From positions 20,183-84,182 of the forward strand of contig CAZVNP010000007.1 in NCBI GenBank assembly GCA_964628285.1: a stretch of 64,000 nucleotides of DNA. Reading direction: 5' to 3'. The translations under genes and the position numbers were made by a program. Position 1 is the stretch's first letter; each line of letters opens with the position of its first letter. Shown piece by piece: positions 38,963 through 47,684 of this stretch. The DNA comes from JAPLDP01 sp964628285. GTDB taxonomy: Bacteria > Bacteroidota > Bacteroidia > Bacteroidales > JAGONC01. The notes under the pieces are model-generated. The model was not told the origin of the DNA. It searched no databases and saw only the letters and a list, made by a program, of their open reading frames with translations.

Positions 38963-40165
38963 TTATGATAATTTCATGATGGCCTGATGTATCCGGTTCA
39001 TGCCCTCTGTCAGCAATCCGGTGGAGGTGGCGTAAGAAATACGCACACATTCAGGCATTCCGAAGGCGGCTCCGGACACCAGAGCCACATAAAAATGTTT
39101 TAGCAGGTAGGAGCAGAAATCTTCGCTGCTATTGATGGTCATGTCACCATTATGCCTGCCGATGAGCTCCCTTATATCTGCAAAAATATAAAAAGCACCC
39201 TGGGGTGTATTGGTTTTGATACACGGGATGTCTCCAAGGCGTTGGAGCATCAGATCGCGTCGTTCCCGGAAGGTTTTTACCATTTTTTTCAGGTCGTCGG
39301 ACATTTCAGGGCTGACGCTGACGGCTTTCAGTGCGGCTTTCTGTGAGATGGTACAGGCACCTGACGTCATTTGCCCCTGCAGCTTTTCACATGCCCTGGC
39401 AATGGGTAGTGATGCCCCGAGGTAACCCAGACGCCAGCCGGTCATGGCAAAACCCTTTGACACGCCGTTGACAGTGATCACCTTGTCGTGAATGAAACCA
39501 AATTGCCCGATGCTTTCATGCTTGCGGCAGAAATTGATGTATTCGTAAATCTCATCCGAGATGATGTGGATATTCTCGTGGCGGGCTATGACTTTTGCCA
39601 TACTTTCGAGTTCGTCCCGCGTATATACCGTACCCGAGGGATTACAGGGGCTGGAGAAAATGAATAATTTGGTGTTTGGCGTCATAGCCGCCTCAATTTG
39701 CTCCGGTGTGACTTTATAATCATTGTCGACAGACGTCGGAATAACGACAGGCTTACCTCCGGCAAGTTTTACTATCTCAGGATAACTCACCCAGTAGGGA
39801 GCCGGCAGCAGCACCTCATCACCAGGGTCGACAAGACACAATACGGCATTGGCTATGGATTGCTTGGCACCATTGCTGACCACAATCTGCTGGGGGGAAT
39901 AGCTGAGGTTGTTATCCCTTTTGAATTTATTGCTGATGGCCTCCCTCAGGTCTTCATAGCCGGGAACGGGCGGATAAAAAGTGAAATTCCGGTCGACGGC
40001 TTCTTTGGCGGCTTCTTTTATATAATCGGGCGTGTTAAAGTCAGGCTGACCGATACTCAGGTTGATGACATCATGTCCCTGTGATTGTAATTCCCTGCTC
40101 ATCCTGGTCATGGCAAGCGTCTTCGATTCACCCATTTGAATGACCCTTCTTGATAATTGTACCAT
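38963..40165 (-). CDS. Class I/II pyridoxal phosphate aminotransferase (aspartate aminotransferase-like)
   Basis: A 400-residue PLP enzyme. Family landmarks are INLSIGQPDFNTPDYIKEAA, YPPVPGYEDLREAISNKF, VVSNGAKQSIANAVL, PAPYWVSYPEIVKLAGG, FSSPCNPSGTVY, IISDEIYEYI and the PLP-lysine segment VNGVSKGFAMTGWRLGYLGAS, ending CVRISYAT. It is closest in style to bacterial AspC/AatA. Substrate range is inferred. The ATG giving VQLSRRVIQM is used; a TTG three codons upstream is also in frame. It lies 17 bases upstream of the heptose kinase gene. Confidence 0.9.
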   Translation of the reverse strand: MVQLSRRVIQMGESKTLAMTRMSRELQSQGHDVINLSIGQPDFNTPDYIKEAAKEAVDRNFTFYPPVPGYEDLREAISNKFKRDNNLSYSPQQIVVSNGAKQSIANAVLCLVDPGDEVLLPAPYWVSYPEIVKLAGGKPVVIPTSVDNDYKVTPEQIEAAMTPNTKLFIFSSPCNPSGTVYTRDELESMAKVIARHENIHIISDEIYEYINFCRKHESIGQFGFIHDKVITVNGVSKGFAMTGWRLGYLGASLPIARACEKLQGQMTSGACTISQKAALKAVSVSPEMSDDLKKMVKTFRERRDLMLQRLGDIPCIKTNTPQGAFYIFADIRELIGRHNGDMTINSSEDFCSYLLKHFYVALVSGAAFGMPECVRISYATSTGLLTEGMNRIHQAIMKLS

Positions 40166-40286
40166 ACTATACAATGATTTTTCAGGCTGACAAATATAGT
40201 GATATTAATTTTTTTTATTCAACGGATTTTACCTGTTTAATTTCAGGAATTGCTGAAATTTGCATAAACATAAAAGGGCAACAAAT

Positions 40287-40808
40287 ATGCAAACATTCCT
40301 TGAGATATTGAAATATACTTTGCCCTCACTGATTGTTTTCATCATCGTTTTTATTATCATCAAGACTTTCCTTGAGAACATGCAGAACAGTCATCTGGCT
40401 GATCTGAAGTCGGAGCGCCAGAAGATTATAGCGCCTGCCAGGGTGCAGGCGTATGAACGGACAGTGCTGTTTATTGAGCGCATCATGCCAGGTAATCTCA
40501 TTTTGCGTGTCACCAGGTCGGATATGACCGCGATCCAGCTTCAGGCTGCCTTGATCAGGAATATCAGGGAGGAATATGAGCACAATATGTCACAGCAGCT
40601 TTACCTCACCGAACAGGCCTGGGAGATGGTCAAAAGTGCCAAGGAAGAGGTGATCAGACTGATCAACACCTGTGCTGCTGAATTGGAGCCGGAAGCAAAG
40701 AATAGTGATCTGGCCGCTCTGATATTAGAAAAATCACTTGAAAAACAGGACATGATCTGGAATAAGGCCATGCATTTTGTCAAGGAGGAATTCAGGAATT
40801 CTTTTTAA
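40287..40808 (+). CDS. Membrane-anchored coiled protein of unknown function
   Basis: A 173-residue protein with one N-terminal membrane helix (about residues 9-30, SLIVFIIVFIIIKTF) followed by a charged helical cytoplasmic or periplasmic part (LADLKSERQKIIAPARVQAYERTVLFIERIMPGNLILRV, then SAKEEVIRLINTCAAELEP). It resembles a Bacteroidota-specific family of unknown function; I cannot name a role. It is divergent from the aminotransferase and followed by a separate transporter gene. Confidence 0.75.
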   Translation: MQTFLEILKYTLPSLIVFIIVFIIIKTFLENMQNSHLADLKSERQKIIAPARVQAYERTVLFIERIMPGNLILRVTRSDMTAIQLQAALIRNIREEYEHNMSQQLYLTEQAWEMVKSAKEEVIRLINTCAAELEPEAKNSDLAALILEKSLEKQDMIWNKAMHFVKEEFRNSF

Positions 40809-40935
40809 GAAAAGACAAATAATCATCGTTGAAGCCGATCAAAGGCAGGCCTGACCCTGTGTGATCCATTCTCTAATGATCACATAATCACATTTTCAAA
40901 TTCTCTTACCTTTGCACCCTTATTTCACGCTTCAG

Positions 40936-41865
40936 ATGAAGTTACAGCGGTCAGTGTTTATAGGCGCTGCGTCCGTCAGTATAGCGGCGGCCTTATGGGG
41001 TTTCGACGGGGTGGTGCTGACGCCCAGGTTATATAACCTCGACATCGGCTATGTCGTGTTCATGGTCCATGCCATACCGTTCGTGCTGATGAATGTGTTT
41101 CTTTTCCGTGCTTACCGTGTGCTGAGGCATATGACATTGTCCGACATGATCATCTTCATATTGGTGGCGATGACGGGTGGGGCCATCGGCACGCTGGCCA
41201 TCGTCAAAGCCCTTTTCCTGGTTAACTTCAGGAATCTGACTGTGGTCGTGCTGTTACAGAAACTGCAGCCTGTCTTTGTTATCACCCTGGCAGCCATCAT
41301 CCTTCGTGAGGGACTGAGGAAAAATTTCCTGCTATGGGCTGCAACGGCTATTCTGGCAAGTTATTTACTGACATTTGGGCTTCACCTGCCTGATTTCTCC
41401 ACCGGTTCCAGGACCTTACATGCCGCACTCTTTGCCCTTTTGGCAGCTTTCTCCTTTGGCAGCTCGACGGTGCTGAGCAAAAAGATACTGCTGAAATATG
41501 ATTTTATAACAGCCACTTTTTTCCGTTATGGTTTGACGTCCCTTCTTATGTTCATCTATATTCTTGCGGCGGCGAAATTTACTCAGATCGGCCATACAAC
41601 ACCCATGAACTGGCTGATCTTCATTATCATTGCTTTCACAACCGGATCGGGTGCTATTTTCCTTTATTATTTCGGACTGAACAGGATCAAGGCCAGTGTC
41701 TCAACCATTTGTGAACTTTCGTTTCCCCTGTCGGCCATAGTCTTCGACTATGTGTTCAACGGCAACGTGCTTGGCGTTATGCAATGGATCGGAGCCATCA
41801 TACTGATCGTAGCCATCATCAACCTGAACAGGGTGTCGGTTCCTTCTTTAAAAGGAGAGGGATGA
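40936..41865 (+). CDS. EamA/DMT-superfamily transporter
   Basis: A 309-residue protein with about ten membrane helices in two EamA repeats (VSIAAALWGFDGVVLTPRLY in the first; LFALLAAFSFGSSTVLSKKIL in the second). The family exports or imports amino acids, nucleotide precursors or other metabolites; the substrate cannot be told. The ATG is used rather than an in-frame TTG 24 bases upstream. It is convergent with the sigma factor gene, with 11 bases between their ends. Confidence 0.88.
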   Translation: MKLQRSVFIGAASVSIAAALWGFDGVVLTPRLYNLDIGYVVFMVHAIPFVLMNVFLFRAYRVLRHMTLSDMIIFILVAMTGGAIGTLAIVKALFLVNFRNLTVVVLLQKLQPVFVITLAAIILREGLRKNFLLWAATAILASYLLTFGLHLPDFSTGSRTLHAALFALLAAFSFGSSTVLSKKILLKYDFITATFFRYGLTSLLMFIYILAAAKFTQIGHTTPMNWLIFIIIAFTTGSGAIFLYYFGLNRIKASVSTICELSFPLSAIVFDYVFNGNVLGVMQWIGAIILIVAIINLNRVSVPSLKGEG

Positions 41866-41876
41866 GAAAAGGGATG

Positions 41877-42386
41877 TCAATTGCTTTTATAATCGTGAAG
41901 GTTTTCCATTAATTTTTTACGGGTAAAAAATATACGGCTTTTCACTGTTCCTATCGAAAGATTCAAAGCATCGGCTATTTCCTTATATTTATAGCCCGCA
42001 TTATGCATTTCGAAGGGTTTGCGTTGCTCTTCCTCGAGCGATTCAATGGTTTTGTGAATATCCTTGACAGCCATTCTGGATTCAGGGGATTCGTCGTCTC
42101 TGCTGGCCAGGTTTCTCAGATAATACAAATCCTCCGACACATCGAGGATCATATTCGATTTAACGTTACGGCGGTAATTATTAATAAAGGTGTTTTTCAT
42201 TATCGTGTAAGTCCAGGCTTTTAAATTGGTATCGGGCTGGAACTTATCGCGGTTAACCAAGGCCTTGTACAAGGTATCCTGAACCAGGTCTTTGGCATCT
42301 TCTTCATTTGACGTCAGTAAATTGGCAAAATACCTCAGGTTGTCCTGAAGACCTATCAGCTTGTTGTTGAATTCCATGGCTGTCAT
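41877..42386 (-). CDS. ECF-type RNA polymerase sigma factor
   Basis: A 169-residue sigma-70 family protein with region 2 (NLLTSNEEDAKDLVQDTLYKALVN, AWTYTIMKNTFINNYRR) and region 4 (SLEEEQRKPFEMHNAGYKYKEIADALNLSIGTVKSRIFFTRKKLME). It has no region 3 and no obvious anti-sigma gene nearby. It follows a CarH/LitR-like regulator on the same strand, an order known from Flavobacteria upstream of carotenoid genes, but no carotenoid genes follow here. A good promoter precedes it. Confidence 0.92.
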   Translation of the reverse strand: MTAMEFNNKLIGLQDNLRYFANLLTSNEEDAKDLVQDTLYKALVNRDKFQPDTNLKAWTYTIMKNTFINNYRRNVKSNMILDVSEDLYYLRNLASRDDESPESRMAVKDIHKTIESLEEEQRKPFEMHNAGYKYKEIADALNLSIGTVKSRIFFTRKKLMENLHDYKSN

Positions 42387-42434
42387 AATCTTTGGTTTTT
42401 AAAAATTCCAATATATTGTTTAATAATTACGCAG

Positions 42435-42465
42435 CAAAGTTAAACGAATACTCAAGGCAAAGCAA
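42435..42465 (-). promoter_or_regulatory. Candidate promoter of the ECF sigma gene
   Basis: On the minus strand TTG (42465-42463), 20 bases, then TAACTTTG (42442-42435). Both elements and the spacing fit the Bacteroidota consensus. The expected transcript would have a 5' leader of about 40 bases. Confidence 0.6.
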
Positions 42466-42495
42466 GCCCATAAAAGCTAATAAATGTTAAATATT

Positions 42496-42513
42496 CGTTA
42501 ATTACGTTAATTA
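42496..42513. repeat. Tandem 9-base direct repeat CGTTAATTA x2 upstream of the sigma promoter
   Basis: CGTTAATTA occurs twice without a gap, about 30 bases upstream of the -33 element of the sigma gene, inside an AT-rich intergenic stretch of 267 bases. Position and directness make it a possible operator, for example for the neighbouring MerR/B12 regulator, whose CarH relatives bind tandem direct repeats. AT-rich background makes chance possible. Confidence 0.35.
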
Positions 42514-42653
42514 AAATTAAATGAAGGGAAAAGAAAATAAAAAAATGTAACGTTTAATGTTTAAAGTGTATTATTACAAATTAAACAAGTAATAATCCTC
42601 TCCGGCGTTCAATTTTTTTACAGAAGTAGTTGAAACAATGGTTATAAACAATT

Positions 42654-43547
42654 TCAACCGAAGTTGGCAGTCAGCTCTTCTTTAAATTCCGTCACATTTG
42701 AAATTTTTTTGACATTGGAAGGCAGCCTCAGGGTATTATTCTGCATTTGAATCCCTGTGATAAATATTTTCTGTTTTGGGAAGGTTGCGGCCAGATGATC
42801 AATATATGCCTGAGTACTTTGATCGTGTATGGGTGACGTGATGGATGTAACGAGGACATCGGGTTCCTTTGCTTTTGACACCTCAATCAGGTCATTAAAG
42901 GGCACCGACTGTCCCAGGTAGATTATTTTGTTGCCACTTTTACGGACCAGGTAGGAATAAAACAGGAGTCCCAGCTCATGAAGCTCATTCTCAGGAAGAA
43001 AAAGCATGAACCGTTTGGCGTCGGCTTTGGGTCGTCCACCCTGTCCGTCGATGGCTACCAGTAACTTTTGCCTGAGAAGATTGGAAACAAAATGTTCCTG
43101 CGCCGGATTGATGCTACCCGTTTGCCACAGAATGCCAATGCGCTCAAGAAAAGGGTAAATGATCTCAAGGATGGTGTTTTCAAAGCCCAGGTTGATGGTG
43201 GCCATGGAAATGGTCTTTTCAAATTTGATTTCATCCAGTGAGATCATCGCCAGGATGAGACTCTCAATTTGGGAAGCAGCATTGGAGGGTTTGTATGTGA
43301 TATCAACGACTTTTTCATTGAGCGTGCTGTCGGGGAGAGTGGCAAGATAAGAAATCTTGAAGCCATGATTGATCAGGATGGCGATATTGAGAAGTTTCTT
43401 CAGGTCAAGATCATTGTAATAGCGTATGTTGGTATGCGTTCTGTTAGGTTTGACAACGCCGTAACGTTTTTCCCATATCCGGATGGTATGCGCTTTAATA
43501 CCTGTTAATCTTTCCAGGTCTTTAATTGAATACATCCCCTGAGTCAT
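42654..43547 (-). CDS. CarH/LitR-like MerR regulator with B12-binding domain
   Basis: A 297-residue regulator. Residues 5-75 are a MerR winged helix (YSIKDLERLTGIKAHTIRIWEKRYGVVKPNRT). About 90-165 match the four-helix bundle with the Wx9EH motif of light-sensing CarH (Trp141, Glu151, His152). About 175-290 are a B12-binding Rossmann fold with ExHxxG (Glu188, His190, Gly193), YLGQSVPFNDL and SIT. The usual GG is TGI here. In CarH these two His bind adenosylcobalamin in the dark and after light. Light sensing is therefore plausible but not proved. It precedes an ECF sigma gene on the same strand. Confidence 0.85.
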   Translation of the reverse strand: MTQGMYSIKDLERLTGIKAHTIRIWEKRYGVVKPNRTHTNIRYYNDLDLKKLLNIAILINHGFKISYLATLPDSTLNEKVVDITYKPSNAASQIESLILAMISLDEIKFEKTISMATINLGFENTILEIIYPFLERIGILWQTGSINPAQEHFVSNLLRQKLLVAIDGQGGRPKADAKRFMLFLPENELHELGLLFYSYLVRKSGNKIIYLGQSVPFNDLIEVSKAKEPDVLVTSITSPIHDQSTQAYIDHLAATFPKQKIFITGIQMQNNTLRLPSNVKKISNVTEFKEELTANFG

Positions 43548-43604
43548 CCTCGCTGAAACTTACGGTCTGCTTTTTACCATACAACAACCTATAACTGAAA
43601 ATGT

Positions 43605-46223
43605 TTAAGCAGAGTTTAAAAGCATTTTTCTGACATGGTCGATGGCCTGGCTCAATCCGGCGGGTTTTCTGCCACCGGCCGAAGCATAATGTGCCTGACC
43701 ACCTCCGCCACCTTCTATATAGTGAGCGACATCACGGATGATCGATCCGGCATGAAGCTTTTTCTTTTTCGCTAATGACTCGGAAATCATGATAATGAGG
43801 TTGGCCTTGCCGTCACTCTCCGAACCAAGGATCAGGAACAGTTCATCGAATGCAGCATTCAGATCAAAGGCCAGATCTTTCAGTTCGCCGGGATCCAGAT
43901 CAAGGCGTTGACCGATGAAACGCATGCCATGAATGTCTTCAACCCGGCCGGTCAGCTGTGTGAGTATTTGCCGGAGTTTATCTTTTGACAACTCTTCAAT
44001 TTTATGGTGCAACTCCGCATTTTGAGCCAGCAGGGCTTCAACCGATCTGACGACATCGCCGGGGTTTTTCAGCATTTTTTTTATGGCTTCCAGGGTCAGG
44101 ATATGCTCATTCACAAAAGCTTCAGCGGCATCGGCGGTAATGGCCTCTATTCTTCTGACGCCGGCGGCGATGGCTGTTTCGGACAGGATTCTGAAGCAAC
44201 CGATCTGGCCGGTAGCTCTGACATGGGTGCCGCCGCACAGCTCCAACGAGTCATCGAAACGTATCACACGAACTTTGTCACCGTATTTTTCACCGAAGAA
44301 GGCTATGGCTCCGGCACCGATGGCATCGTCAATAGGAACCGAGCGTTGTTCGACCAGGGGTATGTCCTTTCTTATTTCACTGTTCACCATGGCTTCTATT
44401 CTGGTCAGGTCCTCCGGGCTCACTTTCTGGTAGTGGCTGAAGTCGAAACGAAGGTGTGTCGGACCCACATACGAGCCTTTTTGTTCCACATGTTTGCCCA
44501 GTATCTCACGCAGGGCGTGATGCAGGAGGTGCGTGGCCGAATGATTGCAAGCCGTTCTCAGGCGGTTGACGGTGTCAACCCATGCCCTGAAAACAGCCCC
44601 GGGATGCGAAGGCATACGGGCGGTCAGGTGCATGATCAGGTTATGCTCTTTTTTTGTGTCGGTAATGGCTATTTTTTCGGAGCCGTCTTCAATGAATCCC
44701 GTATCGCCGACCTGTCCTCCGCTCTCGGCGTAGAAAGGGGTTTTGTCGAAGACCAGCTGGTACTTCTCCTCACCTTTTATTTTAACCTGACGGTAACGGG
44801 TGAGTCTGACATCGGCTTCCAGGGTGTCATAACCGATGAACTCACTGTGCTCGCCTGCGGTCAGGATGATCCAATCGTCCGCGTCGACAGCGGCATGCTG
44901 ACGTGATCGTTCTTTTTGCCGGTCCAGGTTTTTACGGAAGCCATCCATATCCACCTCATATCCTTTTTCCCTGGCCATCAGTTGAGTCAGGTCGACAGGG
45001 AAACCGTAGGTGTCGAATAGTTCAAAGGCGAAGTCACCGTCGATGAGCTGTTTTACCGCACTATTGCCGGTGTACTGCTCAAAGCGTCTGATGCCGAAGG
45101 CCAGCGTATGCAGAAAGGACGATTCTTCCTCGGCGATCACTTTTCTGATCAGTTCATGTTGCCGTGCCACTTCAGGGAATACATCCTTATACAGTTCGAC
45201 CAGATGAGGGACAAGATCGTTCATAAAGGGTTCTTTCCTGTCCAGAAAAGTATAACCGTATCTCACGGCGCGGCGCAGGATCCGTCGTATGACATATCCG
45301 GCGCCGGTATTTGACGGCAGCTGTCCGTCGGCGATGGCAAATGTCACGGCACGGAGGTGATCGGCGACGACACGCATGGCTATGTCGGTTGAAACAGCAG
45401 CACCATAGCGGATGCCTGTTATCCCGGATAACGTGGCGATGACGGGACTGAAGATATCCGTATCATAATTGGATTGTTTGCCCTGCAAGACCATGCACAG
45501 GCGCTCAAAACCCATCCCCGTGTCGATATGTTTTTGCGGTAAAGGCGATAAATGTCCGTTGCTGTTGCGGTTATATTCAATGAAGACCAGGTTCCATATT
45601 TCTATCACCAGGGGATGACCCTTGTTGATAAGCGATGCTCCGTCCACAGATCTTTTTTCCTGCATGCTCCGCACATCGACGTGTATCTCGGAGCAGGGGC
45701 CACAGGGACCGGTGTCGCCCATCTCCCAGAAGTTATCTTTTTTAGTCCCGAACAGGATCCTATCTTCCGGCACAACACGCCGCCATTCGTTATAAGCTTC
45801 GGTATCGCGAGGTAACCCTTCATCCTCGTCACCGGCGAATACCGTGACATAAAGATTCTCCTTGTCAATGTTGAATACCGCAGTGAGAAGCTCCCAGGCC
45901 CAGGCAATGGCCTCCTTTTTAAAATAATCGCCAAATGACCAGTTTCCCAACATTTCAAACATGGTGTGATGATAGGTGTCAATGCCCACCTCCTCAAGGT
46001 CATTATGTTTGCCTGAGACACGGAGGCATTTCTGGGTGTTGGCCACCCGCTTGTGCGGTGTCCGGGCAAGGCCTAAAAAGATATCCTTGAACTGATTCAT
46101 GCCTGCGTTGGTAAACATCAGGGAGGGATCGTCCTTGATGACCATGGGTGCGGAGGGAACAATATAATGGCCCTTTGATCTGAAAAATACAAGAAAGGTC
46201 TGGCGTATCTCACCTGAGTTCAT
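43605..46223 (-). CDS. alaS: Alanyl-tRNA synthetase
   Basis: An 872-residue class II synthetase. The N-terminal catalytic domain (FLVFFRSKGHYIVPSAPMVIKDDPSLMFTNAGMNQFKDIFLG) is followed by the tRNA-recognition region and the editing domain with HSATHLLHHALREILG and the zinc/editing Cys-His in LCGGTHVRATGQIG. The C-terminal C-Ala domain has GGGGGQAHYASAGGRKPAG. Length is normal. A minus-strand -7-like TAAATTTG lies at 46277-46270, next to the promoter of the divergent peptidase gene. Confidence 0.97.
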   Translation of the reverse strand: MNSGEIRQTFLVFFRSKGHYIVPSAPMVIKDDPSLMFTNAGMNQFKDIFLGLARTPHKRVANTQKCLRVSGKHNDLEEVGIDTYHHTMFEMLGNWSFGDYFKKEAIAWAWELLTAVFNIDKENLYVTVFAGDEDEGLPRDTEAYNEWRRVVPEDRILFGTKKDNFWEMGDTGPCGPCSEIHVDVRSMQEKRSVDGASLINKGHPLVIEIWNLVFIEYNRNSNGHLSPLPQKHIDTGMGFERLCMVLQGKQSNYDTDIFSPVIATLSGITGIRYGAAVSTDIAMRVVADHLRAVTFAIADGQLPSNTGAGYVIRRILRRAVRYGYTFLDRKEPFMNDLVPHLVELYKDVFPEVARQHELIRKVIAEEESSFLHTLAFGIRRFEQYTGNSAVKQLIDGDFAFELFDTYGFPVDLTQLMAREKGYEVDMDGFRKNLDRQKERSRQHAAVDADDWIILTAGEHSEFIGYDTLEADVRLTRYRQVKIKGEEKYQLVFDKTPFYAESGGQVGDTGFIEDGSEKIAITDTKKEHNLIMHLTARMPSHPGAVFRAWVDTVNRLRTACNHSATHLLHHALREILGKHVEQKGSYVGPTHLRFDFSHYQKVSPEDLTRIEAMVNSEIRKDIPLVEQRSVPIDDAIGAGAIAFFGEKYGDKVRVIRFDDSLELCGGTHVRATGQIGCFRILSETAIAAGVRRIEAITADAAEAFVNEHILTLEAIKKMLKNPGDVVRSVEALLAQNAELHHKIEELSKDKLRQILTQLTGRVEDIHGMRFIGQRLDLDPGELKDLAFDLNAAFDELFLILGSESDGKANLIIMISESLAKKKKLHAGSIIRDVAHYIEGGGGGQAHYASAGGRKPAGLSQAIDHVRKMLLNSA

Positions 46224-46266
46224 GTGGCAGCTATTGATGTCGATATAAATTTTAATGTCAGAAGGA

Positions 46267-46296
46267 TTGCAAATTTAGTTTAATTAATTAATTTTG
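46267..46296 (+). promoter_or_regulatory. Candidate promoter of the M23 peptidase gene
   Basis: TTG at 46267-46269, 19 bases, then TAATTTTG at 46289-46296, a full match in motif and spacing. Its -33 element abuts a minus-strand -7-like box for alaS, so the two divergent promoters overlap. Confidence 0.6.
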
Positions 46297-46350
46297 TTCC
46301 TCCATTGAGACCATTTTAAGTGAATATTCTGTAAACGTTACTCTTACCGT

Positions 46351-47322
46351 ATGTCCCGGATAGAATACCATTTTAATCCCCGGTCCTTTAAAATTGAAAA
46401 AGTAAAGGTCACTTTCCGGGACTGGATCCGGCGTATTCTTTCAATGACAGCTATAGGTATAGCTTTCGGCGCTGTTTTCACCTATTTCGCCTATTCCTTC
46501 ATCGATTCCCCGAAAGAAAAAATGATGAAGAGGGAAATCGAACAGTACAAACTTCAGTATCAGATCATGAACGACAGGCTGGATTTGGTGTCGGCCGCCC
46601 TCAAGGACTTAGAGGACAGGGATGATAACATTTACCGTGTGATCTTTGAAGCCGAACCCGTGCCCAGCTCCATACGCAAGGGAGGCTTTGGCGGGGCTAA
46701 CAAGTATGCTCAGCTGGAGGGTTATTCCAATTCGGACATCCTGGTGCAAACCGCCAAAAAGCTTGATGAGATCACCAGCCAGCTCTACGTTCAATCCAAG
46801 TCGTTTGACGAGGTATTTGAAATGGCTAAAAACAAGGAGAGGATGCTGGCCAGCATCCCGGCCATTCAGCCTATCAGCAATAAGGATCTGAAAAGGCTGT
46901 CATCGTACTTCGGTTACCGCACCGATCCCTTCTACAAGGTTCAGAAATTTCATGCCGGGCTTGATTTTTCAGCACCTGTGGGTACAAAGATTTATGCCAC
47001 CGGTGACGGCACCGTGGCCGAGGTTGAGAAATCACGAAGCGGATATGGAAATACAATTGTCATCGATCATGGTTATGGGTATCAGACCCATTATTGTCAT
47101 CTTTCCAGATTTAATGTGGTCAAAGGTCAGAAGGTCAAACGCGGGGAGGTCATCGGTTTTGTAGGTAACTCGGGTAAATCCACCTCACCACACCTGCATT
47201 ACGAGATCCATAAGAACAACAAGGCCATCAACCCCATCTATTTCTTTTTTAATGACCTCACTCCCGGGCAGTTCAATCAGATAATCGAACTCTCACAGAG
47301 GCCGTCACAAACTATGGATTAA
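46351..47322 (+). CDS. M23-family peptidase (LytM/peptidoglycan endopeptidase type)
   Basis: A 323-residue membrane-anchored protein: cytoplasmic N-terminus, a membrane helix (about 29-50), a short coiled coil (about 55-90), and a C-terminal M23 domain. Zinc-binding pattern HAGLDFSAPVGT and HLHYEI, together with GNTIVIDHGYGYQTHYCHLS, indicate an active LytM fold. It would cut peptide cross-links in the periplasm, or activate another amidase. It lies divergent from alaS and 20 bases upstream of a MerR-like gene. Confidence 0.92.
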   Translation: MSRIEYHFNPRSFKIEKVKVTFRDWIRRILSMTAIGIAFGAVFTYFAYSFIDSPKEKMMKREIEQYKLQYQIMNDRLDLVSAALKDLEDRDDNIYRVIFEAEPVPSSIRKGGFGGANKYAQLEGYSNSDILVQTAKKLDEITSQLYVQSKSFDEVFEMAKNKERMLASIPAIQPISNKDLKRLSSYFGYRTDPFYKVQKFHAGLDFSAPVGTKIYATGDGTVAEVEKSRSGYGNTIVIDHGYGYQTHYCHLSRFNVVKGQKVKRGEVIGFVGNSGKSTSPHLHYEIHKNNKAINPIYFFFNDLTPGQFNQIIELSQRPSQTMD

Positions 47323-47342
47323 ATCGTTTTCTCAGCATCCTG

Positions 47343-47678
47343 ATGGAACAGCAGGAATACAAACCGGCAAAACTGTATTACTCCATCGGCGAGGTGGCCC
47401 ACATACTCGGGGTGAATCCGTCACTCATCCGTTTCTGGGAGAAGGAATTCAGCAGCATCAAACCAAACAAGAACAAAAAAGGCAATCGTTTCTATACTGC
47501 TTCCGACATCGGGCAGCTGAAGCTCATTTACCATCTGGTCAAAGAAAGGGGTTTTACCCTCGAAGGCGCTAAGAAGCAACTGAAGGAGAACAGGGATGAC
47601 ACCGCCAGAAAGCTTCAGATCGTGGCGTCGCTTAAGGATATCAGGAGAACGCTTCTCGATCTGCACGACTCTCTGTGA
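47343..47678 (+). CDS. Small MerR-family transcriptional regulator
   Basis: A 111-residue protein with one MerR winged helix (LYYSIGEVAHILGVNPSLIRFWEKEFSSIKPNKNKKGNRFYTASDIGQLKLI) and a C-terminal dimerisation helix. There is no ligand domain. The target is unknown. It follows the M23 gene by 20 bases, a common pairing in Bacteroidota, and is convergent with rfaD. Confidence 0.9.
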   Translation: MEQQEYKPAKLYYSIGEVAHILGVNPSLIRFWEKEFSSIKPNKNKKGNRFYTASDIGQLKLIYHLVKERGFTLEGAKKQLKENRDDTARKLQIVASLKDIRRTLLDLHDSL

Positions 47679-47684
47679 TGGGCC

